Shown piece by piece: positions 31,492 through 45,444 of a stretch of 64,000 nt of DNA. The translations under genes and the position numbers were made by a program. The stretch's first letter is position 1. Every line of letters begins with the position of its first letter. This stretch comes from Uranotaenia lowii. Lineage: Eukaryota; Arthropoda; Insecta; Diptera; Culicidae. Where the stretch lies: the NCBI RefSeq assembly GCF_029784155.1, contig NC_073693.1, forward strand, positions 113,708,683-113,772,682, in the 5' to 3' direction. Under the pieces are notes generated by a model. That model searched no databases and had not been told where the DNA came from. It saw nothing but the letters and a program-made list of their open reading frames with translations.

Positions 31492-34400
31492 GTAACTCAA
31501 CACAGGTCCCTAAAAATATTAACATGGAAATCATAATCAAGGAATAATCCATCCTGCCCGAGAGTGTTATTAAATAATTCATACAGGTTGTTGTCTTGTA
31601 TGTAAAATATAACGTGATATAAATGCAACAGATTGTTTAAATAGTACCTAAATTTATATTTAAAAATATAATGTTTATTGCGATGACAGTAAAGGGGATA
31701 AGATCAGCAGAAATTTGGAATTTAGGTTAATGGCATGTAATGTTCTCTGAAAACTAAAACGTTATTGATAAGCAGCTTCTTCCAAATATCGAAACGGAAT
31801 TGTTTATAACTCATGTCTTAACTGGACACAACACCTCCACATGAGTGAGCTGCAATTCATATAAAATAGAACATGATTTTGACTCCTGAAACAATCTTTA
31901 AAATTAAATATTCAATAAAAAAAGAGAAAAACATATAATTATAGCGAAAGCCAAAGTAAGAAAAATAAGATTACTCAAGACAGCACCAGTGAGGATATGA
32001 TTCTGAAAAAAAAATATTTGAGGATGCTTTTCAATATGACGAGTAGCCATGTTATCAATTGAGTCCCCCAGGAAAGGACAGGTACAAGTACCAAAATCAT
32101 AAATTTTGAGTCAAGTATACCAAACAATTCTTTATATCTCGATCAACATCTGATTCACAACTTATATTTTTAGTTTTTTTTAAATGTATTTAAACTGCTC
32201 AAATTGAAAAAAAAGGAAAAATCGAGCACCGTCCTAACTTTGAAGCGCGTTCTATTGGAGTTATTATTCGGGTGCTTGTACCTCTCTAATCCTAAAAGCC
32301 TCAAAATAATGAAACTGATTAGCAATAAGGACTTCGAAAATAATTTCGAATCTTGCGCTGACAGGCCACCGCGCACACTGCTTAAGCACCATGCACGCAT
32401 ACGCCGCCAAACAGTCATCCGCTCCGCGGAACTAGAGGGATTTTAAACATAAAACTTATGCTACAATAGTACTAAAAATAAACAATTTGATTAATATGAA
32501 ACAAAGCAATATAAATATATATAAAATTATTCAATATGAAATCAAATAAATCAATATCATATGAAATAGCACGATACAATGTAAAATAATATAAAGTGAT
32601 ATAAAAGAATGTATTGAAATTAATTAAAAGAGAATATATTACAAACATGTTAAAATGATTATGTATATGTTCCTTTTGTCTCTGAAAAACTAAAGAAGTT
32701 CAAGGGTAAATTGTTATTTCCATTGGTTGGATACGATCAATGACAATGATTACAAACAAATAAGAAAAGTAAAACCATTAAAACAAATAAGAAATCCATA
32801 TGCTGAATTCAATAAAACAATATTTAAATTCAAGAGATCTCTGCGCTGAAAAATTTGATGCTTTTTCACGATGAGAACTGAAATCTGAGATTTACATTAG
32901 AAAATATGATGATTTTTGGTAAGTAATGTCAAAAAATGTATGTTTGTATAAGATAATATAACATAAAATATTTTTACAAAAACGCAAAATAATATTTTTC
33001 AAATAATGCTGGAAAATTTGTAAATTATCAATCAAATTGTGTTGGTGTGATGTTATGTTGTTGTTGTTAGCTTAAATTCAAAATAAAATTATGTATATTA
33101 TTTTTCAAAATTTAGGAAAACTTTATTAACGACATTCTGGGAGCTAAATAATTTAAAATAAATATATGATCAAATCTAATTGTTTAAATGGAGAATATTT
33201 TATTTATGAATCCCATGAAATGGTCTACTAAGCTGCTGTCCACAAAATAAGCTAAAATGGTTGATGATTTCACAATGTATGGATAATCTGCAATAAATAG
33301 TCAACAGGAAGCAAATACTGCGAAACATCAGTTTCTTGATTGTACCTTCTCATTCTGAAAAATAATTAAATCACAAATCATGAGAATTACACTAAAAGGT
33401 GATTGACAATGTTGTTTTCTTGTGTGATCTGCCTTTAAAAATACAGCTGGATATTTAGAGTTTTATGATAGACGCTCTAGAGAAATTCTGAATATTTATA
33501 GATGATATGATGTTAAAATGCATAAAACCTCAAAACGTGTTCTGAAATATACCGTTAGATAAAATTAAAAATTTGTGATCTAAAAGTATTTGAAATCGCT
33601 AGAAAATGTTATGGTCGGTTTGAGTGCTGTTTTCTAATGATAATTATCATACGTTGCTTTCCTTTTCATACTAAATGTTCTTCTTGTTAATAAACACTAC
33701 AATTTATCTGTACACGACTTACTCGCACAAACCGTTAACAAAAAACATTCAAATAAATATTAAACATTACCAACCAAAAAATATTTTGCTACTTTGATTC
33801 GACTAACAATTTGAAAAAAAACCCTGATTCCCTTATTAGCTAATCACGCAACCTACCTTACTGAAATAAATAAAATGGTTGGAATGAATGAATCGATTTT
33901 TCACTTTCAAACTCCCCTACGATATTCATAAACAAATAGAAAAGGTGCCCAACATCTACAGCACTGGACAGAATGCACCAGAGGAAACATCACTTCAACA
34001 GAATTTATATTTAATGAAATTTTCCTCAGATATCTATATCATTTTCGTAGCTATTGTCGTTGAATAATATTTTACTGAAAGTACCTTGTTCGATGAGCAG
34101 TATAATTCAATCAGGTTTCAGCCATTTAATCCGGTTTCATGGTTTTCAGCACTACTTATCGTTAAAAACTGCTTTTCACGAGTTGATAAAAACCTTTATT
34201 TTTTTAATTTCTAAATTATAAAAGACCTATTTCCAAAAGCTTCAAGGCAAAAAAATTAATCTAAATAAGTTCTTTATTACTCACTTCACAAACAAGGGGA
34301 ATTTGTGACCTTGTGTAACTCATCAAAACACTTTTAAATGTGAAGTTGAACATTTAGAAGATAAAGAAGCACAAAATAAAATTGATTCTGAAATTGGTTT

Positions 34401-34758
34401 CTTTAAAAATATTACAAATCAGCATAAAATTTGATATTATTTATAAAAAATATAATCAAACTGAAAATTATTTAAGTAATGGATGAACTTTTTTAGAAAC
34501 ACTTCTCTTAAAAAAAATTTAAAGACAAGGGTTAAGCACAAAGATGACAAATTTTAGCAGTAAATTATATCTTAAAGTGGAATACCACCTTTATTCGGGC
34601 ACAATGATACGAGATTTCATTTTCATCAGGTATCAGGTGTCATAAAAGTTTGATAGGGTACACCCAACATTGGAATAACACGAAATAATTGAAATTAATT
34701 GGAAAACAAATAGAAAATAAGGCATTTTTTCTAGAAGGAATATAGTTTGTATATAGTA
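31492..34758. other. AT-rich DNA, no gene recognised
   Basis: A slightly GC-richer patch at 32215-32450 holds overlapping open frames on both strands without domains. The rest is low-complexity A/T-rich sequence. Confidence 0.4.
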
Positions 34759-35830
34759 GAGATGTACCGAATATTCGGCTGACCGAATAGTTGAGCTAGG
34801 AGTTCGGCCGAATGGGCCAAATATTTATTTTTCAAAATTTTTACACAAACAGAATTGTCAAATTTTTCAACGGAAGTTGGATAATTTGTAAAATATCCAA
34901 AAGTTATGCTGAAAAAGCTTCAAAGTCATCAAAAACTTATGGTTTCAGTAAAACATTTTAGGAGTATCCGTGTATTTTTCACTGTAGATAGCTTTATTCT
35001 TTGATTATCGTTTATTCCAAATTTTCTTGATTTATCCAGGCAAGCAAAACCAAATAAAGAATTTGATAAAAGTCAAATCTGACTGGGATGGCCTCACATT
35101 TTTTAATACTTTCCGGATTTTATCAGGGTTTTTTCAGATTTTTGGCTAAATCAAATGAAAAATTCAGGAAACTCATTGAAAATTTCTTAATTTAGCGTTA
35201 CAATACGATTTCTTAGAGTAAATATATTCGTTAGATACGATTGGAATACTGCTGTTGTGATTGGATGAAAACTTTAAATTTCCAGTTATTCTTTTTTTTC
35301 CTTATATGTTTGAGAATAATGCCTAGTTTCTGGTTAAATTTTCCATTTTTTTTACAAGTTTTTCAACATTTTTGTATAAAGTATTATTTCTTAAGAATAA
35401 AAATTGCAACTATTTTGAAGACATCTAGCAAAAATTAGACATTAATCTAAATCGATATAAATAAAATAAAATGCAATTTCAAATAGCTTGGCACCTGTTC
35501 TGACATGTTTGTTCCCAGATTGTATTGGAACTTAATCTTTATTGTGATAAAAGTCCTAGAAAAGAAAGTTATCCGATGTCCTTACAGCTAATGGTGACAT
35601 CTTGAAAATCAAATAGATCTATACTTAAAAAGATCTGGTTGGAAATAATCGACTTAAAAACATGAGGGTCATTAAGATGGCAGAAATAGAAGAAAAATGT
35701 ATCTATTGTTTTTGTATTTCTATTGAAAACTCAGCAGAATATTTGGCCTAATGTTCGTTTGGCCTAATAGTTGAAAAGGTCAATATTCGGTGTTTGAACG
35801 TTCGCCAAATACCACTATTCGGTACAGATC
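34759..35830 (+). mobile_element. TA-flanked element with TGTACCGAATA ends, copy A
   Basis: The left end GAGATGTACCGAATATTCGG and the right end, whose complement is GATCTGTACCGAATAGTGG, are inverted repeats. TA lies at 34757-34758 and 35831-35832. Further CGGCCGAAT/ATTCGGCC-type words occur near both ends. No transposase is visible. A related copy in reverse orientation lies at 39388. Confidence 0.65.
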
Positions 35831-35832
35831 TA

Positions 35833-37329
35833 GTTATTAGCAATACCAATTATATAAACTCTTTTCTAGTCCCTAAAGAAGATCCAATAACGATCGAAAT
35901 CGTTAATCTCTACGTCCTTTTTGCTTAAAACACTGCAAGCCATAAAAGCTTCCGAAAAATACTTAATATTTTAGAAATAAATTATCATTTATCTGTACAT
36001 AAGAAGGTTCTTTAAAAGCTTATCATGATTTTCTTTTTCGTTTCAGATAGATGCAAGTGAATGAGTTTGAAAGTAAGTTTTGTGATATGCTGTTTTGATT
36101 TATTAATCAACCAATATTATATGACGTTTGTGTCAAAAACGCTTTCCATTTTTTTTAACATTTTAGTAGCAAGTTTCAAAATTCCTATTTACAATTTATC
36201 TAAAAGGGAAAGCTCCCAACCAACAGCCTTTCGGACTAATATTCGATTATATACACATATGAGTAAACGTTATCCAAAATAATGTCCTTTAGTAGCGCAG
36301 CAGGAGACCATAAACGACAGCAACAAACTGTTGTGCATTAAATAAATCACTTGTCATAAGAGCGCTCACCATTCGCAAATGTATCAACTTTCCACCTTTC
36401 TGGAATGTATGCTACCCAAAATTTATTACTTCACCCAAAACTTAGCTGGCAGCTTTCTTATGTGTGACTCCGAAATCGGACGTATATGTTTGCCATTCTC
36501 CGAATAACTACACTAAACAACTTGGAAATTGATTGTTTGAATCCGCCCCCCTCTCGAAGGTACAGAGCAAAGAAAACCCTCCAAAAGGTGCTCTGATAAA
36601 TGGTCGGCAACTAATCCTAAACTACACACATTTGGACCTGTCGAGTGTTCGTCGAGGGGCTAGGTTTGGTAACAAAAGTTTGGCCCAAGTTAGTCTGAAG
36701 AACCGTGTCGTTGGGATCATAAATTGTGAAACCAAATTATCGCCGCCCTAGCTTACAGAATGGAATAGGTGCGGGGGAGGCAAAACTGACCAAAACAACG
36801 ACGACCAAACAGCAGAGAAAACGGCGGAGACGATGTCCTTTGGCCGGATGTGTCCGTGACCGACCGAAGACCCGCCGCCGAAAACCGTGACCGTGAAATA
36901 TGGCACTTAAACTCTTCATTGGGTGTGTGTGACTTTCGGTTGTTAAAGCCTAGGCTTTGTGGAATAGCGAGTTATGTCAAGCAAGAGACCGTTATACTAA
37001 ATAGCTCGCCCGGAATTACTAACTTGGGCCTGGGAACCTCGATGTCATAAACCAAAAAGGAAGCATTCAACTTTCTAGGATTGAAACATTAATCATGAAC
37101 TTCAGAGCTCCGGCCCCGGATTGGAGGGTGGACGGATTAAATACTTCATGATAAGTTGAGACAGCTCTTCGCCTTAATTGACACATTGTAGATGTCAGAT
37201 TACGAACAATCGTTGTGACAGAATGGGACTATTTTTTGGAGTTATTTCTGATTGAATGAAGTTATTAGTGTAATAATATTGAGCAATCAAAAAACAATGA
37301 GCTTCGTTCATTACGATTTATTTGAGTCT
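35833..37329. other. No gene recognised; GC-richer island at about 36530-37060
   Basis: From about 36530 the sequence is more balanced and complex (for example CGAAGACCCGCCGCCGAAAA near 36863). Overlapping short open frames on both strands show no domain. It may be unique host DNA. The left part is AT-rich. Confidence 0.4.
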
Positions 37330-37440
37330 ACTAGCTAACTCGGTGCGCTTTGCTACCCTTTTGAAAATAGATGAAAGCAATGACATCATTGAAATTTTTT
37401 CAATTTTGTTTTGTTTGCACAGCTTGATAATAAAGGCCCG
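37330..37440 (+). repeat. 5' end fragment of the CTAGCTGACCCGG-family repeat
   Basis: ACTAGCTAACTCGGTGCGCTTTGCTACCC-like sequence starts here (read as ACTAGCTAACTCGG then TGCGCTTTGCTACCC). It is the family's diverged 5' end. The downstream limit is uncertain. Confidence 0.5.
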
Positions 37441-39387
37441 TACTTTTCAAAAATGCTCCAAAACCGTCACACTGCTTCCTCATTAATCAAATCGATCCAC
37501 CTGAACAACTAGTGACGTTCGTTCAATGGGACCTTGGCAACAGCATCAACCAAAAAAAAAAAAAAACAAATCTTCAAGATTCACTCGAACTAGCCTTACA
37601 CGACCTCAATACATTCCTTCAGTCAGTTGCAAACGCCTTCGACGATGCTCGTTTACACTTTTTCCGTAATCTCTGGTTCCTTATCTTGAAGCTCATCCTA
37701 CAAGATGGATTACATGGGATGTTTTTAAAGGGTAGAGCTGCGAGTTTGACAGGCGACTATTCTTGACCCTAAAGGCCCAAAAGCAAATAAAAAAACTACT
37801 TATTACCGATGGCAATAGTCGGTTTTGCAGAATTCGGCTAGCTCCAAGCCTTCTGGAGCTGTGAATCCATCCGAACCTCAGTTTTCCGTTATGTACGGCT
37901 ACAGTACGTGACCGAGGGTTCAGTGTTAAGGAGTTGGAAGCAATTGTCATGAAGTTACACTCAAAAAAACCCCACAGAGGTCCCTCCAGCGGCAACAACT
38001 TTGGTATTTTCCTTAAATAAAACCGAAAAAAATGAGATTTTTTTATGTAAAACCCTTTTTTTTCCTTGTAGCAGTTGGCGGTAGTGAAGCGGCTCAGTTG
38101 TCAAAATCAAGGCGTTGTTGAAGAAATCCCGGTTAACAGTTTTAGTAGCGAGCTTCGTCGAATAAATGCTCCACTTTTTGAAAAATGTATGGAGGTCTAA
38201 AGAGGGTATTTCCAGTTATTCTTATTTTTTTTTTCGGTTCAACCTGGTAACCAAGATTCTAAAGAAGCTATTACTAGTTTGGTTGATTTGATTCGATACT
38301 ATATAAGATAGTTTTGAGTTTTTTCAATCAGTACGGGAACTATATTGTCACCATGAAGATGAGTTTAGATTAAACTTCAACATTATTCAGATGAAACCTC
38401 TTTGAAATGTTAATTGTCTTGAGATTCAATTGCAATGCAAATATTAAAAAATAGGGTGAGTGCTCCTACTTTGGACCTAGAGCCTACTTTAGTCCTAAAA
38501 TGCCAAAAATTGTAAATAATTCATTTTTCTAGCTAAGGACAAAGAAACTCTTATGCACTTCCTGAATCCTACCATACCGCTGTTTGCCATAAAAAGACTT
38601 TCTGATAAAATTTTCAACGTTTTTAAAAATGTACCTTTTAAGCCATTGTCATTCTGACAGCTCTCATAGTGGGGCGTGGTTCGAGAAATCAGAGTGAATA
38701 AGGAAAAATCAATTATTTTTACTGTCCAAGCCAAAGATAAAAGAGAAATTATATTCACTGTGGAGAATATGAACCGTACTACCTATTTTTCCTGAAATAA
38801 ATTAAATTCAATGGAAAACCTGGAAATTTTCTAAAGGGTCCAAAAATAGGAGACTTTCGACTTTGATGTTCCATTTTTAGACCTGACATCACCAAACCAA
38901 ATCAACAAAGCTGCGAATTTTTAATTGGGGTACAATTGAGAACCTATATTGAACTTTTTAAACACTTTTTGTCAGCTTTACGCAAATAAACAACAAGTAA
39001 GTAAGCACAAATAAGCTACAGATATTGTTCTACTGATAGAGCTAACGGAGACATAAAATGTTTGAGATTTTCATTACAAAAATTTAAATGCTTTAGATCT
39101 TAAAAAATCTGTAATACTTTTTTATGATAATATTTGACTGATGATTTCCTTTTTAATTAATTTGTTTATGTATTTTCGAAAATTCTAACTTTTTATAGGA
39201 ATTTTAGACCTAGGTCCAATAAAAGGAACCAGTTCAGTACCAAAACAGGAACAGTTGGTTCAAAGATGGATATTTCGATCATCCATGTCTTTTCAAATCG
39301 TTCAAAAACGACGAAACCAATGTTGAAAATTTTCATTGAAACTTGCAGATTAGATTGCAGATTAGAAATTTGTTATGCCAAAAATTA
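37441..39387. other. No gene recognised; possible decayed element at 38455-39240
   Basis: CTTTGGACCTAGAGCC near 38469 and TTTTAGACCTAGGTCC near 39203 could be degenerate inverted ends of an element. The evidence is weak. The rest shows no gene. Confidence 0.3.
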
Positions 39388-40371
39388 GAGATGTTCCGAA
39401 TAGTGGTATTCGGCGAACGGCCGAATACCGAATATTGACCTTTTCAACTATTCGGCCAAACGAATATTCTTTTGAGTTTTTAATGAAAAAAAACTTTAGC
39501 GATTATTTCAATGCTTTCTATTTCTTCCATATTAGTGCCCCTCATGTTTACAGTCGATTATTTTCAACTAGATGATATTATCGGATGATGTATTACAAGA
39601 TACTTTTTAAGTAGGGGTCTTTCTGATTTTTAAAATGCCACCAATAACTGAAAAGACATCAGATGACTAGTCGTTTCTAGAGCGTTTATCACCAAAGAGA
39701 TTTCTTTCATGTGAAATCTGGGATAAACATGTCAAAACAGGCGTCAAGTTATTTGAAAATGCTTCTCTGATATTGAATTAGATGAAGGTCGAATTTGAAC
39801 AGGATATCTTCAAAATACTTTTTGAAAAGATAGATGATCTTTGACCTTAAGCATATCATACTTTCAACAACACGTATTCACACGGTCAGGCATTCAGGAC
39901 GATTTTTGAAAACAAAATTTAAAAAGGGCAATTATTGAACACAGAATCTTTAAAATTCTAAAGAGGAATTTGAGTTTTTTACTTGATTTAGCAAATAATC
40001 ATAATAAACCCAAGCGAAACTCGGGAAGTTTTAAACAATATCTGAGCATCCCGGCCATATTAAACTTATCTGGATTCTTTACTGCATTTATGGGCAAGCC
40101 TGAATATATCCAGAAAATCTGGAATAAACTATAATCAAAGTATAAAGCGATATCGTTCAGCATTCTCCTGTACGATCTACAGTGAAAGATACGCGGATAC
40201 ACCTTAGATGTTTTGCTTAAACCATAAGTTTTTAATGATTGTGTAGCTTTGACAACATTACTTTTGGATATTTTATAAAGTATCCAAAATTATTTGAAAA
40301 ATTTTCAGGTCTGTTGTAGATATTCTGTAAATCTGTAATCTGTAAAAATCAGTTATAAGAATTCGGAACAT
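39388..40371 (-). mobile_element. Element with TTCCGAATA ends, copy B (inverted)
   Basis: The left end GAGATGTTCCGAATAGTGGT matches the right end of copy A read in reverse. Inside, TAAACCATAAGTTTTTAATG near 40218 is the complement of sequence in the left part of copy A. The right end, ATTCGGAACAT at about 40361-40371, is less well preserved. TA precedes the left end. Confidence 0.58.
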
Positions 40372-41268
40372 TTTTGGTAAAACGTTACTAAAAATAATTA
40401 AACAAAGGGTTTTAATTCATTATCTTATTTTCCTTAAACCAAAGTTATTTTGAGTTAAACGAAAAAAGTTTTAGAAATTCTCTCTTTGTTACTTTTCCCC
40501 ATTCTTTCAAAAGGGGAATTTCAAAAAAAATTTTTTTTAATTTTCCACCAAAATTGAATTTTTGATATTTTTAAAAGCAAAAATTAGATCATATTGCAGG
40601 CTTCACACAAATTTGTTATGATACCTTTCCAATTTTTAAAAACTTTAGAATTTCATCTTTTTGGATCATGCATCATCATCATCATCATATTTTTTTTTCT
40701 TAATAAAATTCAGAACTATTTTTTTTTCTTTCATGTAGATTTGTTAGCTTATCTGATTGCAATGATTAATTTCACTCAACGCTGATTTATTATTAAACCT
40801 ATAAACTCTTTTTTTACCAAAATTAGAGACGATAGTAAAAATCAGAGGAAAGAATTTTAATAACAGCCGTTTTCTTGAGTTATCAATCCAATTCAAAATT
40901 ATTTTTTGAAATGGTAAACAGTTTTTATTGACAACTTATGTTTTTGATTTTCATAATTTATTAATCGAATTGATCGCATGTCATAGTTAAGCTATTTTAT
41001 TGTATTGAAAACTTTTATATTAAGTTTGTTTTTGTTGACTTGAATTTTTGTTAATTGGAAACATGAGCTTGTTTAAATTTTGGAAAGAGAAACATAGTTT
41101 CCCACCCAACATTTCCATTGGCAGTGAAAAAATATTCGGAGCTTGAAATTTTTAACTACATTAATCTGCTCTTGAGAGTTTATAAACGTTCATTATTTTA
41201 AGTCATCTGTTGTAAATCGATCTTTATTTTTTAGTTGATTATTGAAAAAATCCTTAAATGATTACAAG
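40372..41268. other. AT-rich DNA, no gene recognised
   Basis: It contains a (CAT)n run near 40671-40688 and T-rich tracts. Nothing else is identifiable. Confidence 0.4.
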
Positions 41269-41270
41269 TA

Positions 41271-42510
41271 CCGTAAACTGGGGGAACTATGATCATTTTT
41301 TTCATTTTTTTTTGAATATTTTGGAAGGGATTGCTTTTTTGTAATATTTTCAAGTTTTAAAACACTAACTGAGGTGAGGAGTGTAATAAAAATGATCATT
41401 GATTGCAGTTAATTTAAATGACATTGGTGGTTATAGTAAAATGTTTGTTAGAGCAAATTCACTGGTGTTGGGAAAAAGTGGTAGAAATTTTGACACTTAC
41501 GGCACATTTTGAAAATTTTCCCATGCAAAAACATTTTCAAGTTCTTTGGACTTCTAGTTTTTTTACAACACGCGTTGTATTTTCGCATGCTGTGATGTAA
41601 AAATAACAATATTTCTATCACATGCGGCAGAAATAGAAACAGTGTTGTAAATAAATGCAACGCCCCAAGATCTTTTTGCATTTTTGCATGGTAAAATTTT
41701 CAAAATGTCAAAATTTCTACCACTTAACACCAGTGAACTTGCTCTTACAAAACCAGATTTCGAGTGTCGGGGTTACTTTGATCACTATGGTTTTAACGTA
41801 CCTCAACATCTTCAAAAATATCGTTGTGGTGCCATTTAGCACAAAAGGCATGAATAACAGTAATTTTTTTAGGACTTAACTAATTTTTTCAAAGTTTTTA
41901 TTTCAAAAACATTTTTAATCAAAAGTTGGATCATGTTGCTGCATACATCTAGGGGTAAAAATTATAAACATTTCTCAATTTTTCGTAGGCCTCAAAAACA
42001 AATGAAATTTTACCTTCATGCAATTCCCTAGGTCCTCGCACTGTTCCCATGTTCTTTTTTTCTTCAAATTTAACCATTTGATATAGTTTTACCATTTTCA
42101 CTATACGGGCTTTCTCGTGGAAAATCAACGTTTTTTTTTTCAATATCCAAAAATTATCACCAAATGACCATAACAAAAACACTTAAACTTAATCTAACAA
42201 AGAAAAAAGTTGAATTTTCACATAAAACAACCCATTTGCTCCTAAATGCTTAAATTTGATCAGGTGAAATGTTTGTTTGAAAGCCTTCGAAAAACGAGAT
42301 ATTCTAGGATTTTAAAATTAAATTTTAAGTAGTATTAAAAATCTTTTTATAAAAATCAAAAAAGCCTTTTTGTAACTCAATTTATAGGCTTTCAAACGTA
42401 GTTAAAAGTTTTCAGATATTTTAACTTTTTACTTAGTTAATGATGATTATCTGCAAAAAATTCATGTTGATCAAAGTTACTCCGGCGATCAACGTTCCCC
42501 CAGTTTTCGG
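41271..42510. mobile_element. TA-flanked element with CCGTAAACTGGGGGAAC ends
   Basis: The left end CCGTAAACTGGGGGAAC and the right end GTTCCCCCAGTTTTCGG are inverted repeats differing at one base. TA flanks both sides (41269-41270, 42511-42512). GATCA-containing words next to the ends are also mirrored. The Harbinger-like MITE copy C is nested inside, so about 940 bp is the element itself. No protein is encoded. Confidence 0.8.
41451..41744. mobile_element. Harbinger-like MITE, copy C
   Basis: GAGCAAATTCACTGGTG at the left, the complement at the right, and TTA on both sides (41448-41450, 41745-41747). It is 294 bp and nearly identical to copies A and B. It is nested in the TA-flanked element, so it is the younger insertion. 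Confidence 0.87.
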
Positions 42511-42775
42511 TAGCAATTTAAAATCACAATTTCAATGCTTTTGAAGTGTTTTTTTTTCAATACTAACAACACAACATGGAATAACATAATTTTGAATGTT
42601 TTTAATGACTTACCGGCTTTTTGTGCAGTTTATTAAAAGCTAAATTTCAATTTGCACGGACTTGCTTTCTGGAAGAAGACAGTGGTATCAAATAATCGAA
42701 GATTTTTTTTTTTACATTTGCTCGATTACTCAATTTCCTTCCTATACTAAATTGCTTATGAAGTAATTTAAAAAA

Positions 42776-43235
42776 ATGTGTGGGAGTACCTCTCCTTTGC
42801 CCTTCCCTAACCCCCACTGGAATAATCATGGAAACATTTCTCGTACTAAAATATTCTCTTGAGGATCATCTCCACATCTGCCAGAATGATCGCCGCTCGC
42901 GCTAAAATAACAAGAAGTTTAATTGAAAATTTAGATTGTGATAAAAAGACAAGTTTGGAATTTTAAATTCTAAATTTGAACGCACAAGTTGTGAGCATTA
43001 CTTTGTCGGAAATTTATACGATAATCAAAAAGGGTTTATAATAAATAGCAGGATCGGTCGAGTGAACCGAGCTGTACAATCTTACAACTTACAAAAACTC
43101 AGTAAAAATGTCAGATCTTCTAAAGTAAATTTGAAGGTAAAGTTTTACTAAAATCGCCACAGTTTTCTTTTTAAAATGTTTACAAATTTAATTAATTTTT
43201 TTAGGTGTAGCAAAGAACACCGGGTTAGTTAATAT
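42776..43235 (-). repeat. CTAGCTGACCCGG-family repeat, inverted copy
   Basis: On the minus strand the 5' end reads ACTAACCCGGTGTTCTTTGC near 43230, like the 5' ends at 13749 and 37330. At the other end, 42780-42850 contains a monomer with CCCTAACCCCCACTGGAATA and GAAACATTTCTCGTAC, as found in the tandem region at 1329-2690. This copy links the two parts as one repeat family. Confidence 0.55.
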
Positions 43236-45444
43236 CACATAAATATCTTTTGTTTAAAAAAAAAGTGCCTAGAAAAATTCTAATAACATCATAAATGTTG
43301 TTGTGATGCTGGTTGAAAAAAAAAACTTTTTTTCTTTGTGGAAAACATTTAAAAAATCTTTTGGGTCGTCAGAACTATTGTCTGTTGAAGTTTGTACAAT
43401 TAGTATGATTTCAGATTTTTGTAAGAAAAAGCAAATAAAAAGGAAACAAATCTTACATTTCTTAAAGCGCTATATTCAAATCGAAAACTAACAACCAATT
43501 TAAATAAAAATTCAAAAAGGTTTCTAACGCGATTTTTTCATTAATTGTAGACCAACCCCGATTACTTAAAGTGCATAATTAAAATTTTAAAAAATTTGGA
43601 CTTTTTTTTATACAAAAAATAGTGTCCAGTAAAACGCTGCACGTAAATTCCGTAGAATTTTTAAGAAAACCTTGGAAACAACAGAAAAGTTTACAATAAA
43701 TTGATTGATTAATAATTAAATTGATTGGGAATAACTGTTTTGAGTGTTTAAAAATTCTGCGACTCTACGGAACCACTAAGTTTCATTTACTAATGATTGG
43801 GATTGGAATCGATTAGAGTATTTTGCTACAAAATTAAGCATTCTATCATCAGGAAACTTGTCTTCAAGGAAACGGTTGTGTTTTTCATTCGAAAAAAAAA
43901 AGCAATTGAATAAAAGATTAAACACTCTGAAATGCTCATCTTTTGTTTTATTATTTTGTTGAATAAAAGTTTTAAATATGAATGTTTCAAACAAGCAAAA
44001 AACTGTGAAAAAATCATACACGGAGAAAGTATTAAAACATTAAAATTCCTAAAACTTACGTAAAATTAGGAAATTTTGAACTATTTTCGAACGAATTTGG
44101 TATTATTTTAGTTCTATTCAGCTCTGTCAGCGTAAGTAGCTCAAACTTAAAGTATTTTATTGCCAAAGTGTATAGCACTTTTTAATATTTGAGCAAATTT
44201 CCGTTTGGTGTCAATCTTAATTTATGAACCTTTGTTTTGGTATAGCACATGGATGACCAGAATGTTGAACAGGTGGGTCAAACTTCGGAAACGAGATTTG
44301 CTAGATGAGCCGGGGGTTTTGGGGTCGGTTAAAAAAAATTCTGTCAAATTAAAAATACAGATTTTGAATACGTTATATAAAAAAAAACATTTGCCTAGGT
44401 CACATCAAGTATAGATTATTCTTGACCTTAATTTATCTCCGGTCCGGAAGGCTTAGTATCAGCCCTTTTGATTCGACCACTTCCAACAATTTTACAAACT
44501 TTAACGATTTGAATTCATTTCACGCCACTAAAGATATTATACACACAATTTAAGAGAATCGAACGATTTAAAAGAATTATTTGCTAAGTAAAACTTATTG
44601 ATTCTTGGTCATTAAAATTAAAGGAAAATTATACTTCGGAAAAACAAGAAGCAAAACGAGACCTCGAAAAAAATTCGACTGCACTCGAGCAAGGCCAACT
44701 AAGCTCTCTTTCTAGTAATAGATTTCTCTAATCGATAAAATTACTGAAATTTTCTTTTAACAGGAAACGATTCAAATTTTAACCAAAATGATTATGAATA
44801 ATTGTTCAAAATATTTATTGAATGGGAGTTTAGCAATTCATAATGATTTTTTCTTCTTTTTAAAATTTTTTAGAATAAAAAAACAAAACCGATTCCCTGA
44901 AGAAAAGTAAATTGATGGCAGAATTTTTTATCTCGCTGCCAAAAACACTACTTATCCCAATCACAATGTATCACAATATTCTACTTGATGGCTAAGATTA
45001 ATATGTAATCATTATTTTGTGCTGATCAAATCTATATTTTGTGTTTCGCAATCTACGTATCCAACTGAAGCCGTATTTTTTTTTTGTTTTTTCCCAGATT
45101 TTGCCAATTAATTCAAATTAATTAAACAAATATTCTTAGCAAGACGTATGCAAGTTTGTGAGATCATTTTAGTTCCATCTCTAACGAAAGATCAAGTTTT
45201 TGACTGACATTTTTTCTCAACTAACAAGAACTAAAGATTAGAACTAACGAGTCAAGCTGATGTCAGCTTGAATTTTCATCGCACCCTCTGTCACAAAACG
45301 CTTCAAGTGGTTTTTGCCAACCGATTTATGTACAGACTGTTGAGACAAATAACGGCGATGGGGATTAGTTTGTCGCTCTGATTAAGCATTTTCAAAACTT
45401 GGTAGCAGTCTGCAAATGTTAAATTGTTTGTCACATTCTAGATT
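43236..45444. other. AT-rich DNA, no gene recognised
   Basis: No coding region, RNA gene or clear element ends were found. Open frames are short and lack motifs. Confidence 0.4.

Noticed and set aside
29384..34203. A ~24-bp identical string (GTTGATAAAAACCTTTATTT plus T run) at 29385 and 34177
   Set aside because: No extension of similarity beyond it was found, and both sites are AT-rich; it may be chance or a trace of a shared repeat.
38469..39220. Possible inverted ends with GGACCTAG / CTAGGTCC
   Set aside because: The match is short and gapped, and there is no target duplication, so it is not called as an element.
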